From Leucobacter chromiireducens subsp. solipictus (lineage in GTDB: Bacteria > Actinomycetota > Actinomycetes > Actinomycetales > Microbacteriaceae), in contig NZ_QYAC01000001.1 in NCBI RefSeq assembly GCF_016758195.1, positions 595,423 through 659,422 of the forward strand: a stretch of DNA of 64,000 nucleotides, in the 5' to 3' direction. Made by a program: the position numbers and the translations under genes. Positions 25,314 through 34,969 of the stretch are shown here, in pieces (within the stretch, counting starts at the first letter, position 1; each line of letters begins with the position of its first letter). Under the pieces are notes generated by a model. The model was not told the DNA's origin. It did not search any database and was given only the letters and a program-made list of their open reading frames with translations.

Positions 25314-26540
25314 ATGGAACTCCTCACCCCGCACGACGTCTGGGTCCTCACGAGCGCGGCGCTCGTGCTGGTCATGACCCCGGGCCTCGCGCTCTTCTAC
25401 GGCGGCCTGGTCCGCGTCCGTTCGGTCGTGAACATGATGCTGTTCAGCATCAGCGCGATGGGCGTCGTCGGGGTCCTCTGGATCCTCGTCGGCTACGGCA
25501 TGAGCTACTTCGCGCCGGGCGAGAGCGGTTGGGCAGGCAGCCCAGCGAAAGACTTCGGCCTGATCGACACGGACCCCGCAAGCTTCATCGGGCTCGGCTT
25601 CGGCGTGACCTTCGCGATGATCTCCACAGCGCTGATCTCGGGCGCAATCGCCGACCGGGTCGGCCTCGGCTCCTGGGTCCTGTTCTCGGGCCTGTGGGCG
25701 ACGCTCGTGTACTTCCCCGTCGCCGCCTGGGTGTGGGGCGGGGGCTGGATCCAGCAGCTCGGCAGCGTGCTCGGCACCCCCGAGGTCATCGACTGGGCCG
25801 GCGGCACGGCGGTGCACATCAACGCGGGGGCCGCGGCGCTCGCGCTGGCGCTGGTCGCGGGCAAGCGCGTCGGCTTCGCCCCGGGCTCGCACCGGCCGCA
25901 CAGCCTCCCGCTCGTCACGATCGGAGCGGCGCTGCTGTGGTTCGGCTGGATCGGATTCAACGCCGGGGCGGCGGAGGACGCGGCGACCGCGGGCCTGATC
26001 CTGGTGAACACGCTCGCGGCACCCGCCGCAGCGATCCTTGGCTGGCTGCTCGTGGATCGGCTGCGTGGGAAGAAGCCGAGCGTGGTGGGGGCGACCTCCG
26101 GTGCGGTGGCGGGCCTCGTCGCGATCACCCCGTCGTGCGCGAATCTGGCACCGATCTGGGCTCTGCTGCTCGGGCTCACCGCAGGCGCCCTGTGTGCGAT
26201 CGCGATCGACCTGAAGTACCGGCTCGGCTTCGACGATTCGCTCGACGTGGTGGGGCTGCACCTGGTCGCCGGCGTCTTCGGGACGCTCTATCTCGGCTTC
26301 TTCGCCACCGGCGACGGGCTGTTCATGGGCGGCGACGCCGGCCTGCTCCTGGTGCAGACCATTTCGGTGCTCGGCGTCGCCCTCTACTCGTTCGTGGTGT
26401 CCTTCCTCATCGCGCTCGCGGTGAAGGCGGTCACGGGGCTGCGCGTCCCGGTCCGTGTTGAGGAGGCCGGGATCGACGCCCACGCGCACGGTGAAGACGC
26501 CTACGCCTCCGAGGCGATGCTCGTGCCGGCCTCCCGTTAG
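25314..26540 (+). CDS. amt: Ammonium transporter Amt
   Basis: A 408-residue membrane channel for ammonium with eleven predicted transmembrane segments. It shows the N-terminal LVMTPGLALFYGGLVR, the pore motif DWAGGTAVHINAGAAAL, and LLWFGWIGFNAGAA. The C-terminal cytoplasmic tail (EEAGIDAHAHGEDAY), which contacts PII proteins in the family, is intact. A GGAGGAAG site precedes the ATG. No glnK follows directly, unlike many actinobacterial amt operons. The GlnR-type box upstream predicts induction under nitrogen limitation. Confidence 0.95.
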   Translation: MELLTPHDVWVLTSAALVLVMTPGLALFYGGLVRVRSVVNMMLFSISAMGVVGVLWILVGYGMSYFAPGESGWAGSPAKDFGLIDTDPASFIGLGFGVTFAMISTALISGAIADRVGLGSWVLFSGLWATLVYFPVAAWVWGGGWIQQLGSVLGTPEVIDWAGGTAVHINAGAAALALALVAGKRVGFAPGSHRPHSLPLVTIGAALLWFGWIGFNAGAAEDAATAGLILVNTLAAPAAAILGWLLVDRLRGKKPSVVGATSGAVAGLVAITPSCANLAPIWALLLGLTAGALCAIAIDLKYRLGFDDSLDVVGLHLVAGVFGTLYLGFFATGDGLFMGGDAGLLLVQTISVLGVALYSFVVSFLIALAVKAVTGLRVPVRVEEAGIDAHAHGEDAYASEAMLVPASR

Positions 26541-26549
26541 GCTCGGAGC

Positions 26550-27419
26550 ATGACCGGCACCCAGCATCCCGACCCGCAGCACACGCACCTCTCCCCCGAG
26601 ACGCTGGCGGATCTCGCCCGGATCGCCGCCGACGTCGCACGCGTGGCGGGGGCGAAGATCCAGGAGCTCCGCGCGACGGGGGTCACGGTCGCGGCGAGCA
26701 AGTCGAGCATCACCGACGTGGTGACGGCCGCGGATCGTGCGGCCGAGGAACTCGTGGTGGCGGCGCTGCGGGCGGCGCGGCCCGACGACGCGATCCTTGG
26801 CGAGGAGGGCGCGGGCGTCGCGGGGACGAGCGGGATCACCTGGGTGATCGACCCGATCGACGGCACGGTGAACTACCTTTACGATCTGCCGGTGTACGCG
26901 GTGAGTATCGCGGCGACGGTGGCCGATCCGCTGGCGATGGCGGACGGCCGCCGCGCGGTCGCCGGGGCCGTGTACGCGCCGCGGCTCGACGAGCTCTACG
27001 AGGCGTGGGAGGGCGGCGGGGCCCGGCTCGGCGGGGAGCCGATCCGGATCTCCGGGAAGACCGAGCTGGCCACCTCGCTCGTTGCGACGGGCTTCGGCTA
27101 CACGGTGGAGCGCCGGATCGAGCAGGCCGCGATGGTCTCGCGCCTCGTGCCGCGCGCCCGGGATATTCGCCGCATGGGCTCCGCCGCCTACGATCTCTGC
27201 GCGCTCGCGGCCGGCCGCCTCGACGCGTACTTCGAGCGCGGTCTGCAGCCGTGGGACTACGCGGCCGGTGCGCTGATCGCGCGCGAGGCCGGCGCCGCGC
27301 TGCTCGGTCGGGACGAGACGACCCCGCCCGGAGAGCCGCTGATGTTCGTGGCGGATCCGGCGCTGGTGCACGAGCTGCGCGACGTCGTGCTGGGGCGGGA
27401 TCCCGACACACGTCAATGA
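26550..27419 (+). CDS. Inositol monophosphatase-family phosphatase
   Basis: A 289-residue Mg-dependent phosphatase. The metal-binding motifs are GEEGAG, WVIDPIDGTVNY and WDYAAGALI in the right order and spacing for the IMPase/FBPase-like fold. Substrates in this family include inositol phosphate, histidinol phosphate and sugar phosphates; which one applies is unknown. It starts nine bases past amt, so it may be co-transcribed with it. Confidence 0.88.
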   Translation: MTGTQHPDPQHTHLSPETLADLARIAADVARVAGAKIQELRATGVTVAASKSSITDVVTAADRAAEELVVAALRAARPDDAILGEEGAGVAGTSGITWVIDPIDGTVNYLYDLPVYAVSIAATVADPLAMADGRRAVAGAVYAPRLDELYEAWEGGGARLGGEPIRISGKTELATSLVATGFGYTVERRIEQAAMVSRLVPRARDIRRMGSAAYDLCALAAGRLDAYFERGLQPWDYAAGALIAREAGAALLGRDETTPPGEPLMFVADPALVHELRDVVLGRDPDTRQ

Positions 27420-27446
27420 GAATGACATGACCTCTTACTTTTGGGG

Positions 27447-27496
27447 TCTCGGGTGTGTGAGGATGGACCCGAGAGCGGCTCCACCGGAGTAGCCGC
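27447..27496 (+). promoter_or_regulatory. Two back-to-back hairpins in the leader of the second potD
   Basis: TCTCGGGT (27447-27454) pairs with ACCCGAGA (27467-27474), directly followed by GCGGCT (27475-27480) pairing with AGCCGC (27491-27496). The ribosome binding site GAGGAGG starts eight bases later. This could be the IMPase-gene terminator region or a cis-acting leader structure. No known riboswitch class matched. Confidence 0.4.
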
Positions 27497-27514
27497 CTGT
27501 CTCGAGGAGGACCG

Positions 27515-28714
27515 ATGCGTCGCCATTCACCCGATCCCCTGATTCACGAGCTCGTGCAGCGTGCCCGCGCCACGCAGCTGAACCGCCGCCAGGTACTGCG
27601 CGGTGCCGGCCTCGGGGCCGCGCTCCTGGGTGCCGGATCACTCGCGGCCTGCGCGGGGCCCAGCGGTCCCGGCGACGGTTCTGGCGGCACCGTCCGCTGG
27701 GCGAACTGGACCTACTACCTCGATTATGACGAGGAGACCGGGGACTGGCCATCGCTCAACGCGTTCATGGAGCGCAGCAACATCCGGGTCGAGTACTTCG
27801 AGGACATCGACGACAACAAGACGTTCATCGCCAAGATCAAGGACCAGCTCAAGCTCGAGCAAGATACGGGCTATGACGTCTTCGTGCCCTCGGACACCAC
27901 GACGGTCCGGCTCGTCGAACAGAACCAGCTGCTCGAGTTCGATCGCTCGCTGATGCCGAACGTGGACGCGAACATGATCGACATGGTGACGCACGCGAGC
28001 TTCGATCCGGATCGGATCTGGTCGATCCCCTACCAGGCGGGCATGACCGGCCTCGTCTACAACACGCAGCTCTACCCGAAGGGCGTGCAGTCGGTGTCGG
28101 ATCTGTGGGCCCCGGACCTGGCTGGCAAGGTGAACCTGCTCACCGAGCAGGACGACACCCTCGCACTGATCATGCTGGAGCAGGGCGTCGACATCGAGAG
28201 CAACTGGGGCGACACCGAGTTCGAGGCCGCGCTCGACGTGGCACGGGAGCAGATCGACAGCGGCCAGGTGCTCACGGTGAAGGGCAACTCGTACACACAG
28301 GATCTGGAGCAGGGCAATGTGTGGGCGGGCATGGCCTGGTCCGGCGACATCGCGATCCTCAACGAGGAGGCGGGCGAGGAGATCTGGAAGTTCGTGGTCC
28401 CCGAGGCCGGTGCCTCGGTGTTCATCGACTCGTTCTCGATGCCGCTCGCCGCGAAATCGGTGGATCAGGTGCACGAGCTCATCGACTACTACTACGAGCC
28501 CGAGGTCGCCGCGGAGGTCGCCGAGTACGTGCAGTACGTGTGCCCCGTCGCCGGCGCGCAGGAAGCCATGGCGAAGACGAACCCGGAGCTCGCCGAGAAC
28601 CCGCTGATCTTCCCCGACGCGGACATGTCGAAGCGGATCTTCGACATGCGCTCGCTCAGCGCCGAGGAAGACAACCGCTACACGCAGGCGTACCAGAAGA
28701 TCCTCGGGAACTAG
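27515..28714 (+). CDS. Second PotD-like polyamine-binding lipoprotein (orphan)
   Basis: A 399-residue binding protein closely resembling PotD at 19457. It shares the pre-signal lead (DPLIHELVQRARATQ), the twin-arginine motif NRRQVLRG and a lipobox LAAC, then WANWTYYLDYDE, KTFIAKIKDQLKLE and GNSYTQDLEQGN. No permease or ATPase gene is beside it, so it probably docks onto PotABC encoded 10 kb away. The strong GAGGAGG site supports the start. Differences in the binding-site region (for example NTTDVF against DTVTF) suggest a different polyamine preference, which is an inference. Confidence 0.88.
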   Translation: MRRHSPDPLIHELVQRARATQLNRRQVLRGAGLGAALLGAGSLAACAGPSGPGDGSGGTVRWANWTYYLDYDEETGDWPSLNAFMERSNIRVEYFEDIDDNKTFIAKIKDQLKLEQDTGYDVFVPSDTTTVRLVEQNQLLEFDRSLMPNVDANMIDMVTHASFDPDRIWSIPYQAGMTGLVYNTQLYPKGVQSVSDLWAPDLAGKVNLLTEQDDTLALIMLEQGVDIESNWGDTEFEAALDVAREQIDSGQVLTVKGNSYTQDLEQGNVWAGMAWSGDIAILNEEAGEEIWKFVVPEAGASVFIDSFSMPLAAKSVDQVHELIDYYYEPEVAAEVAEYVQYVCPVAGAQEAMAKTNPELAENPLIFPDADMSKRIFDMRSLSAEEDNRYTQAYQKILGN

Positions 28715-28733
28715 GCGGGGCGGCCGAGCGCGG

Positions 28734-29012
28734 CTACTCGCGCTCGGCCGACCAGCGCGCGGCCCGCTCGCTGAGCCGCGCCGTCAGCCTGGCGAACGCG
28801 GTGGGATCATCGCCCGCGCGCCCCACCGCGATGCCGAGCAGGAACGTGGTGAGGGGCGCCGCGGGGCGCGCAACGTCGTGCGCGACATCGCGCGCGAGGT
28901 CCAGCAGCGCGCCGATCGAGATCTCGCTCGCGTCCAGTCCGAGCTCGTCGGCCGCGGCGATCAGCCAGGCGTCGAGCGCCTCGGGCGGGAGGTGCTTCGG
29001 GGAGGTCGTCAT
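28734..29012 (-). CDS. DUF6457-type small protein, MobA-associated
   Basis: A 92-residue soluble helical protein with the DUF6457 pattern LDAWLIAAADELGLD ... LLDLARDVAHDVARPAAPLTTFLLG. Its ATG (29010-29012) overlaps the mobA stop as ATGA. From memory, this domain is fused to a MobA-like domain in some actinobacteria, which supports a role in molybdenum-cofactor maturation. Its biochemical activity is unknown. Confidence 0.75.
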   Translation of the reverse strand: MTTSPKHLPPEALDAWLIAAADELGLDASEISIGALLDLARDVAHDVARPAAPLTTFLLGIAVGRAGDDPTAFARLTARLSERAARWSAERE

Positions 29013-29659
29013 GGGGTGTCCTTTCCGGGGGTCGCCGCGCGGGCGCGGGCCAGGTCTGCGGGGGTATCGATGTCGGCGACGAGCGCGGCCGCCGCGGGCA
29101 CGGCGCGGATCGTGAGCGCTCCGAACGCGGCCCGCAGCGGGCGGTTCGCGAGCTCGCCGAGCGCGGCGACGCTGGCGCGGAGTGCGGCTCCGCGGACCCG
29201 GCCCGCGAGCCACTGGGCGCGACCGTCCGGGTCGTGCAGGATCACGGCGTCCACGGGGGTGCCGTCCGCCGCGCTGAGCGGCTCCCGGGCGAGCGCCGAG
29301 ACCACGGCCTCGGGGTGTTCGAGGTCGCAGGACAGCAGAAACACGGTGCCGTCGGTACCGTCACCGTCACCATCTCCGTCACCGAGCGCCACCAAGCCGG
29401 CGGCGAGCGCCGCGAGCGGACCACCGAACGGCGGATCCTCGCGCGCGGGGAGACAGCCGGCGGGCACCGCGTGATCCGGCCCGACCACGACGATCCGCGT
29501 CACGCCGCGCAGGCGCACGGCGGCGACCACGCGGTCGATGAGTCGGACGCCGCCGAGCCGCAGCTCGGCCTTGTCGATTCCCCCGAGGCGGGAGCCGCGC
29601 CCCCCGGCGAACAGGATCGCGGCGGGCGCGAGTCCCCCGGTTCCGGCCGCGGCGCTCAT
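29009..29659 (-). CDS. mobA: Molybdenum cofactor guanylyltransferase-like protein MobA
   Basis: A 216-residue nucleotidyltransferase that attaches GMP to molybdopterin to give MGD. The N-terminal LFAGGRGSRLGGIDKAEL is the NTP-transferase motif, and SCDLEHPEAV replaces the usual DxP segment. A GDGDGDGDGTDGT insertion near residue 95 is low complexity and probably a surface loop. I chose the ATG at 29657-29659, which overlaps the moeA stop as ATGA. Its product would be needed for the bis-MGD enzyme encoded at 31967. Confidence 0.8.
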   Translation of the reverse strand: MSAAAGTGGLAPAAILFAGGRGSRLGGIDKAELRLGGVRLIDRVVAAVRLRGVTRIVVVGPDHAVPAGCLPAREDPPFGGPLAALAAGLVALGDGDGDGDGTDGTVFLLSCDLEHPEAVVSALAREPLSAADGTPVDAVILHDPDGRAQWLAGRVRGAALRASVAALGELANRPLRAAFGALTIRAVPAAAALVADIDTPADLARARAATPGKDTP

Positions 29660-30984
29660 GTCCCCACCAGGATCACGTCGACCCGCTCCCCCGGCGCGAC
29701 GTCGCCACGTTCCGCGCCGACGAGCGCGTAGCCGTCGGCGCCCCCGTGCCCGCCGACGGCGTGCGACACCCCGCGGGGGTCCACGGCCGGCCGGCAGCGC
29801 AGCTGGCCCGCCTCCGTAGCGATGCGTACGGGGAGCACCTGCAGCCGCCCGGCCACCCCGCGCCAGCCGAGTTCCGCGGTGGCGGCGAGGCGCGGCCGTT
29901 CGAGCTCGTGGGCACCCTGCACGTGCCGCAGAGCGGGGACCACGAACAGTTCGAAGCTCACGGCGGCGCTCACGGGGTTCCCCGGGAGCGCGAAGATCCA
30001 GGCCCCGCCGCGCAGCGCTCCCGCGCACTGGGGCTGTCCCGGGCGCACCGCTACGCGCACCGCGCGCACGTCCGGCTCGGACTCGAGTGCGATGCGCGCG
30101 ATGTCGTGGCGACCGGGTCCGACGCCCCCGGTCGTAATGATGACGTCCACGGTCGGCGCGAGTGCGGCGAGCCGCGCCCGGAACGCCGCCGCGTCGTCGG
30201 CGCTGACCGTGACCGACTCGGCCACGATGCCGTGCTCGGCGAGCAGCGCGGCGAGCAGCAGGGAGTTCGACTCGGGGATCTGGCCGCGGGTCAGTGGTTC
30301 CCCGGGGCCGCGCAGCTCGGAGCCGGTGGCGATCACGGCAACGCGGGGACGGGCGCGGACCCGCGCCGATGAGACCCCGGCTGCGGCGAGCGCGGCGAGG
30401 CGACGCGCCCCGAGCGGGTCGCCGGCCCGGGCGAGGATGCTGTTCGCCGCCACGTCCTCGCCGCGCACGCGCACGTTCGCACCGCGGACGGGCGCGCGGA
30501 GGATCTCCACAGTGTCCCGGCCCCACGGGTCACCCGGCTCCTCACCCCGCGTGTGTTCGACGGGGACCACGGTGTCGGCGGCGCTCGGAATCGGGGCACC
30601 CGTCATGATGCGCACGGCGGTTCCGGGGGGAAGCTCGGGATCGTCGGGGCTCCCCGCGGCGACCTCCCCGACGACGCGCAGCGACACCGGGGGGTCGAGC
30701 ACCCCCGGGGCGGCCGCGGCGAGGTCTGCGGCGCGCACCGCGTAGCCGTCCATCGCCGAGTTGTCCCAGAGCGGGAGGGCGTGCGGGGCGGCAACATCCG
30801 CGGCGAGGATCAGACCGTGCGCATCGCGCAGCGGAACCTCGGCGGGGGCGAGCCGCGGGATCCGCGCAAGGATCCACGCGAGGTGCTGATCCGGCGCGAT
30901 CGTGCGCTCCCCCGCGGGCTCCGCTGTCGGCTCGGCCGCCGGTGCCGCCGTCGGCTCTCCTGCCGGTCCCGCCGTCTCCGCCAT
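29656..30984 (-). CDS. moeA: Molybdopterin molybdenumtransferase MoeA (copy 1)
   Basis: A 442-residue cytosolic enzyme inserting molybdate into adenylylated molybdopterin. Conserved segments are [62 protein letters not shown] and TTGGVGPG. The first 30 residues are an Ala/Pro/Glu-rich tail. I chose the ATG at 30982-30984; a longer start is possible but unconserved. It overlaps mobA and diverges from fdhD. A second MoeA lies at 43374, and the two are only distantly alike. Confidence 0.9.
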   Translation of the reverse strand: MAETAGPAGEPTAAPAAEPTAEPAGERTIAPDQHLAWILARIPRLAPAEVPLRDAHGLILAADVAAPHALPLWDNSAMDGYAVRAADLAAAAPGVLDPPVSLRVVGEVAAGSPDDPELPPGTAVRIMTGAPIPSAADTVVPVEHTRGEEPGDPWGRDTVEILRAPVRGANVRVRGEDVAANSILARAGDPLGARRLAALAAAGVSSARVRARPRVAVIATGSELRGPGEPLTRGQIPESNSLLLAALLAEHGIVAESVTVSADDAAAFRARLAALAPTVDVIITTGGVGPGRHDIARIALESEPDVRAVRVAVRPGQPQCAGALRGGAWIFALPGNPVSAAVSFELFVVPALRHVQGAHELERPRLAATAELGWRGVAGRLQVLPVRIATEAGQLRCRPAVDPRGVSHAVGGHGGADGYALVGAERGDVAPGERVDVILVGT

Positions 30985-31052
30985 CGCGACTCCGCTCCGC
31001 GCACTTCGTGCGCATCCTTGCCCTCGAACTGATTCGATGCTATCCAAGAAGC

Positions 31053-31970
31053 ATGTCTCGTATTGCTGCACGACGTCGTGTCACCAGAGTTACCGCGGGG
31101 GTGCGCACGACCCAGCGGGCGGACTTTCTCTCCGTGGAAGAGCCCCTCGAAATTCGGGTGCTCGGCTCGTCGCTCGCGGTGACGATGCGTTCCCCGGGAC
31201 ACGACGTGGAACTTGCGGCAGGCTTCCTGGTGTCGGAGGGGGTGATCCACGACGCCGAGCATTTCTCCACGGCGCGCTACTGCGCGGGGGCCACATCCGA
31301 CGAGGGAAATACGTACAACGTGCTCGACATCACGCTCGCTCCGGGGGTCGCCCCGCCGGATCCGAGCCTGGCCCGAAACTTCACGACCACGAGCGCCTGC
31401 GGACTGTGCGGCAAGGCAAGCATCGAGGCGGTGCACACCCAAACCCAGTTCGAGGTGTCGGACGATCCGCTCGTCATCGACGCGAGCACCATCATCGAGT
31501 TCCCGGACAAGCTCCGTGCCGAGCAGGCCGTGTTCGAGCGCACGGGCGGGCTCCACGCCGCGGCGCTGTTCGACGGGAACACGGGCGAGATGCTCGTGCT
31601 CCGTGAGGACGTGGGCCGCCACAACGCGGTCGACAAGGTCGTCGGCTGGGCGCTCATGCGGGGTCTCCTACCCGCCCGGTCCTGCGTGCTCATGGTCTCG
31701 GGGCGCGCAAGTTTCGAGCTCACGCAGAAGGCGCTCATGGCGGGGATCCCCATGCTCACCGCGGTCTCGGCCCCCTCCTCGCTCGCGGCGGATCTCGCCG
31801 AGGATGCCGGGATCACCCTCGTGGGCTTCCTCCGCGGCGACTCGATGGTCGTGTACACTCGCCCGGATCGCATCACCAATCTCGGCAGCGTCGACGAGAC
31901 GGACGCTCCGGCGCCCGACCGCACCGGCGCGCTGCCTGTTTCCTCCCTCGAGAAAGTAGCCCTGCCATGA
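31053..31970 (+). CDS. fdhD: Formate dehydrogenase accessory sulfurtransferase FdhD
   Basis: A 305-residue sulfur carrier that sulfurates bis-MGD before insertion into formate dehydrogenases. The essential cysteine loop is [11 protein letters not shown] with C116 and C119. Other conserved parts are [14 protein letters not shown] and [18 protein letters not shown]. The stop overlaps the start of the YdeP-type oxidoreductase gene as ATGA, so that enzyme is the probable client. It diverges from moeA. Confidence 0.95.
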   Translation: MSRIAARRRVTRVTAGVRTTQRADFLSVEEPLEIRVLGSSLAVTMRSPGHDVELAAGFLVSEGVIHDAEHFSTARYCAGATSDEGNTYNVLDITLAPGVAPPDPSLARNFTTTSACGLCGKASIEAVHTQTQFEVSDDPLVIDASTIIEFPDKLRAEQAVFERTGGLHAAALFDGNTGEMLVLREDVGRHNAVDKVVGWALMRGLLPARSCVLMVSGRASFELTQKALMAGIPMLTAVSAPSSLAADLAEDAGITLVGFLRGDSMVVYTRPDRITNLGSVDETDAPAPDRTGALPVSSLEKVALP

Positions 31971-34291
31971 CGCCCGAAGCTCCGATTGAGGATTTCTCCG
32001 ACGCCGACATTGAGGTGACCGAGCCGAAGGACTACGCGGCCGGCATGGGGGGCGTATTCCACTCCATGCTGCCGTCGCTGCAGACCCTGGGGGTGGCGCG
32101 GTCGGCGAAACTGCTGACGAAGATCAATCAGAAGGACGGCTTCGACTGCATGAGCTGCGCGTGGCCCGATCCGGGGCACCGCAAGATCGCGGAGTTCTGT
32201 GAGAACGGCAGCAAGGCCGTGACCTGGGAAGCGACGCCGGTCACCGTGCCGCGCGAGTTCTGGCAGGAGCACTCCCTCACCTCGCTCGAGGACAAGACCG
32301 AATACTGGCTGGGGATGCAGGGCCGCATCACCGAGCCGGTGTACCGGCCGAAGGGCAGCGATCACTACGAGCCGATCACCTGGGATCGGGCGTACGGGAT
32401 CGTTGCGGAGCACCTGAACGCGCTGGATCACGCGAACGAGGCGGCGTTCTACACGAGCGGCCGCGCCTCGAACGAGGCCGCCTTCCTGTACCAGCTCTTT
32501 GCGCGCATGCTGGGCACGAACAACCTGCCCGACTGCTCAAACATGTGCCACGAGTCCACGGGAACCGCCATGCAGTACACGGTGGGCATCGGCAAGTCGA
32601 CGATCGCGTACGACGATTTCGCGAAGTCCGATCTGATTATCATCATGGGCCAGAACCCCGGGACGAACCACCCGCGGATGCTCACCGCCCTGCAGGAGGC
32701 GAAGGAGCACGGGGCGCAGATCGTCGCCGTGAACCCGCTCCCCGAGGCCGGCTTGAAGGGCTACAAGGATCCGCAGCGGGTGCGCGGCTACCTCGGCAAG
32801 GCCACGGAGATCGCCGATCAGTTCATGAAGATCCGTCTGGGCGGCGATATGGCGCTGCTGCAGGCAATCTCGAAGCGCGTGCTCGAGGCCGAGGGCCGCG
32901 CCCCCGGCACAGTGCTGGATCAGGAGTTCATCGCACAGCACACGGACGGCTTCGAGGCGTTCGCCGCACACATCGCGACGGTCGACGACCGCGAGGTGGA
33001 GCAGGCCACCGGGCTGACCACCGCAGAGATTGACGAGCTCGCGGAGCGCTACCTGAACGCGGAGCGCGTGATCATCGCCTGGGCCATGGGGATCACCCAG
33101 CACCGGCGCGCCGTGGACACCATCAAGGAGATCATGAATCTCCTGTTCTTGCGCGGCAACATCGGCAAGCCCGGCGCGGGCGCCTCCCCGATTCGCGGGC
33201 ACTCGAACGTGCAGGGTGATCGCACCATGGGGGTCTGGGAGAAGATGCCCGACTCCTTCCTCGACGCGCTCGGCGCGGAGTTCGGTTTTGAGCCGCCGCG
33301 GGATCACGGCCTCGACTCGGTCGACGGGATCCGCGCGCTCGATCAGGGCAAGGTCAAAGTCTGGATGGGCCTCGGCGGGAACCTGCTCGGCGCGATCTCG
33401 GATACGAACCTCGCCGAGTCGGCGATGCGGAAGACGCGCCTCAGCGTGCAGCTCTCCACGAAACTCAACCGCTCGCACGTGATTACGGGTGAGGAGGCGC
33501 TGATCCTCCCCGTGCTCGGCCGCACCGAGGTCGACATGCAGCGCTCCGGCCCGCAGTACATCACGGTCGAGGATTCGGTGTGCGCCGTGCACGGCTCGCA
33601 CGGGCAGATCGATCCGATCTCCCCCGAGGTGCGCTCCGAAACCGCGATCGTCGCGGGGATTGCCCAGGCGACGCTCGGCGATCGGTACGACGTCGACTGG
33701 CAGGGCATGATCGACAACTACGATGTGATCCGCGATCACATCTCGCGGGTGGTTCCGGGCTGCGAAAACTACAACGAAAAGACGCGCCGGCGGGAGGGCT
33801 TCGTGCTGCCGAACGGCCCGCGCGACGAGCGGCGCTTTGACACCGAGACCGGAAAGGCCCGGATCACCGTCAATGAGCTGGAACCGGTCGAGTGCCCGCC
33901 GGGGCGGCTGCTGTTGCAGACGCTGCGCTCGCACGATCAGTTCAACACGACGATCTACAGCCTCAACGACCGCTACCGCGGCATCAAGAAGGGCCGCTCG
34001 GTGGTCTTCGTACACCCGGACGATCTGGCGGACCTCGGGCTCGAGGACGGGCAGACCGTCGACATCTTCAGCGAGTGGAAGGACGAGCCGGATCGGGTGC
34101 TGCGCGGGTTCCGCACGGTCGCCTATCCCACGGCGCGCGGCTGCGCGGCCGCGTACTTCCCCGAGGCGAACGTGCTCGTCCCGCTCGAGAGCACGGCGCT
34201 CGAGAGCAACACACCGGTGTCGAAGGCCGTGGTGATCCGGCTGGAGCCGTCGAACACCCCGGTGGGGGTGGGGCGGCCCGTCGTCGTGTAG
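31967..34291 (+). CDS. FdhF/YdeP-family molybdopterin oxidoreductase
   Basis: A 774-residue enzyme of the DMSO reductase superfamily, related to formate dehydrogenase alpha subunits. The YdeP-type motif [13 protein letters not shown] (C61, C64) is near the N-terminus, with a further Cys at 78. The candidate molybdenum-ligand region is [11 protein letters not shown] (C190, C194). [18 protein letters not shown] and the C-terminal dinucleotide-binding domain ([20 protein letters not shown]) are intact. No Tat signal or partner subunit gene is visible, so it is probably cytosolic. YdeP substrates are not established in general. fdhD coupling and the nearby formamidase suggest formate, which is inference. 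Confidence 0.88.
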   Translation: MTPEAPIEDFSDADIEVTEPKDYAAGMGGVFHSMLPSLQTLGVARSAKLLTKINQKDGFDCMSCAWPDPGHRKIAEFCENGSKAVTWEATPVTVPREFWQEHSLTSLEDKTEYWLGMQGRITEPVYRPKGSDHYEPITWDRAYGIVAEHLNALDHANEAAFYTSGRASNEAAFLYQLFARMLGTNNLPDCSNMCHESTGTAMQYTVGIGKSTIAYDDFAKSDLIIIMGQNPGTNHPRMLTALQEAKEHGAQIVAVNPLPEAGLKGYKDPQRVRGYLGKATEIADQFMKIRLGGDMALLQAISKRVLEAEGRAPGTVLDQEFIAQHTDGFEAFAAHIATVDDREVEQATGLTTAEIDELAERYLNAERVIIAWAMGITQHRRAVDTIKEIMNLLFLRGNIGKPGAGASPIRGHSNVQGDRTMGVWEKMPDSFLDALGAEFGFEPPRDHGLDSVDGIRALDQGKVKVWMGLGGNLLGAISDTNLAESAMRKTRLSVQLSTKLNRSHVITGEEALILPVLGRTEVDMQRSGPQYITVEDSVCAVHGSHGQIDPISPEVRSETAIVAGIAQATLGDRYDVDWQGMIDNYDVIRDHISRVVPGCENYNEKTRRREGFVLPNGPRDERRFDTETGKARITVNELEPVECPPGRLLLQTLRSHDQFNTTIYSLNDRYRGIKKGRSVVFVHPDDLADLGLEDGQTVDIFSEWKDEPDRVLRGFRTVAYPTARGCAAAYFPEANVLVPLESTALESNTPVSKAVVIRLEPSNTPVGVGRPVVV

Positions 34292-34321
34292 CGGGTCTCA
34301 CGGCGCGGCTAGGCTGGCAGT

Positions 34322-34969
34322 ATGCCGCGTCGCGTCGAGGATTTCCGGGGGCTCACCCGCGTGAGCCGGTTGCGGCTGCTCCACGCGGTGCATCGGGGTC
34401 CGGGGCGGCGACTCCCCGAGCTGGCCGCCGAGGTCGGCCTGCACCCGAACACGGCTCGCGAACATCTCGGGGTGCTGGAGCGCGAGGGGCTTGTGCAGCG
34501 GTTCACGCTCACGACCGGCGGCCGCGGCCGGCCTCCGGTCGTGTTCCACCCGGTCGAGGACGCCGACGAGAACCCCGCCGCGCGCCGGCGCGTCGACGGG
34601 GCGATCGAGCGCGGCGAGATCCTGCGTCGGCTCGCCCCGGACCTCGACCGCACGGGCGAGCTGGGGGCGGCGGCGGTGCGGCAGATCGACGCGCTCACCG
34701 AGCACCTCGACGACATCGGCCTCGAACCGCGACCTGACGATTCGCAGCTGCGCATCGATCTGGCACCGTGCCGATACGCGTTCGCGATCGAGACGGATCG
34801 CGCGCTCGTGTGCTCCGTGCACATCCAGCTGCTGAAGCAGCAGCTGCGCCAGTTGCCCGGACCCGTCCGGCTGCACGGCGTGCGCCCCTTCGTGACGCCG
34901 ACGCAGTGCACCGTCACCCTCCGCGTCCTCGAGGAGGCCGCGGAGGGTGACGGGTCAGCAGCCGACTAG
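34322..34969 (+). CDS. Winged-helix regulator with three conserved-looking cysteines
   Basis: A 215-residue ArsR/DeoR-like regulator. The N-terminal HTH is RLLHAVHRGPGRRLPELAAEVGLHPNTAREHLGVL, followed by a wing (GGRGRPPVVFHP). The C-terminal half contains three cysteines, in LAPCRY, ALVCSV and PTQCTV. A SufR-like iron-sulfur ligand set is possible. It converges with the flavohaemoprotein gene, 3' ends abutting, so it is a reasonable nitric-oxide or redox sensor. It also follows the molybdoenzyme gene by 30 bp and could control that instead. No experimentally known relative is recognised. Confidence 0.72.
   Translation: MPRRVEDFRGLTRVSRLRLLHAVHRGPGRRLPELAAEVGLHPNTAREHLGVLEREGLVQRFTLTTGGRGRPPVVFHPVEDADENPAARRRVDGAIERGEILRRLAPDLDRTGELGAAAVRQIDALTEHLDDIGLEPRPDDSQLRIDLAPCRYAFAIETDRALVCSVHIQLLKQQLRQLPGPVRLHGVRPFVTPTQCTVTLRVLEEAAEGDGSAAD

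Noticed and set aside
27447-27496. Guanidine-I (ykkC) riboswitch
   Set aside because: A GGACCCGAGAG-like string resembles one conserved element, but the other conserved segments of that class are absent.
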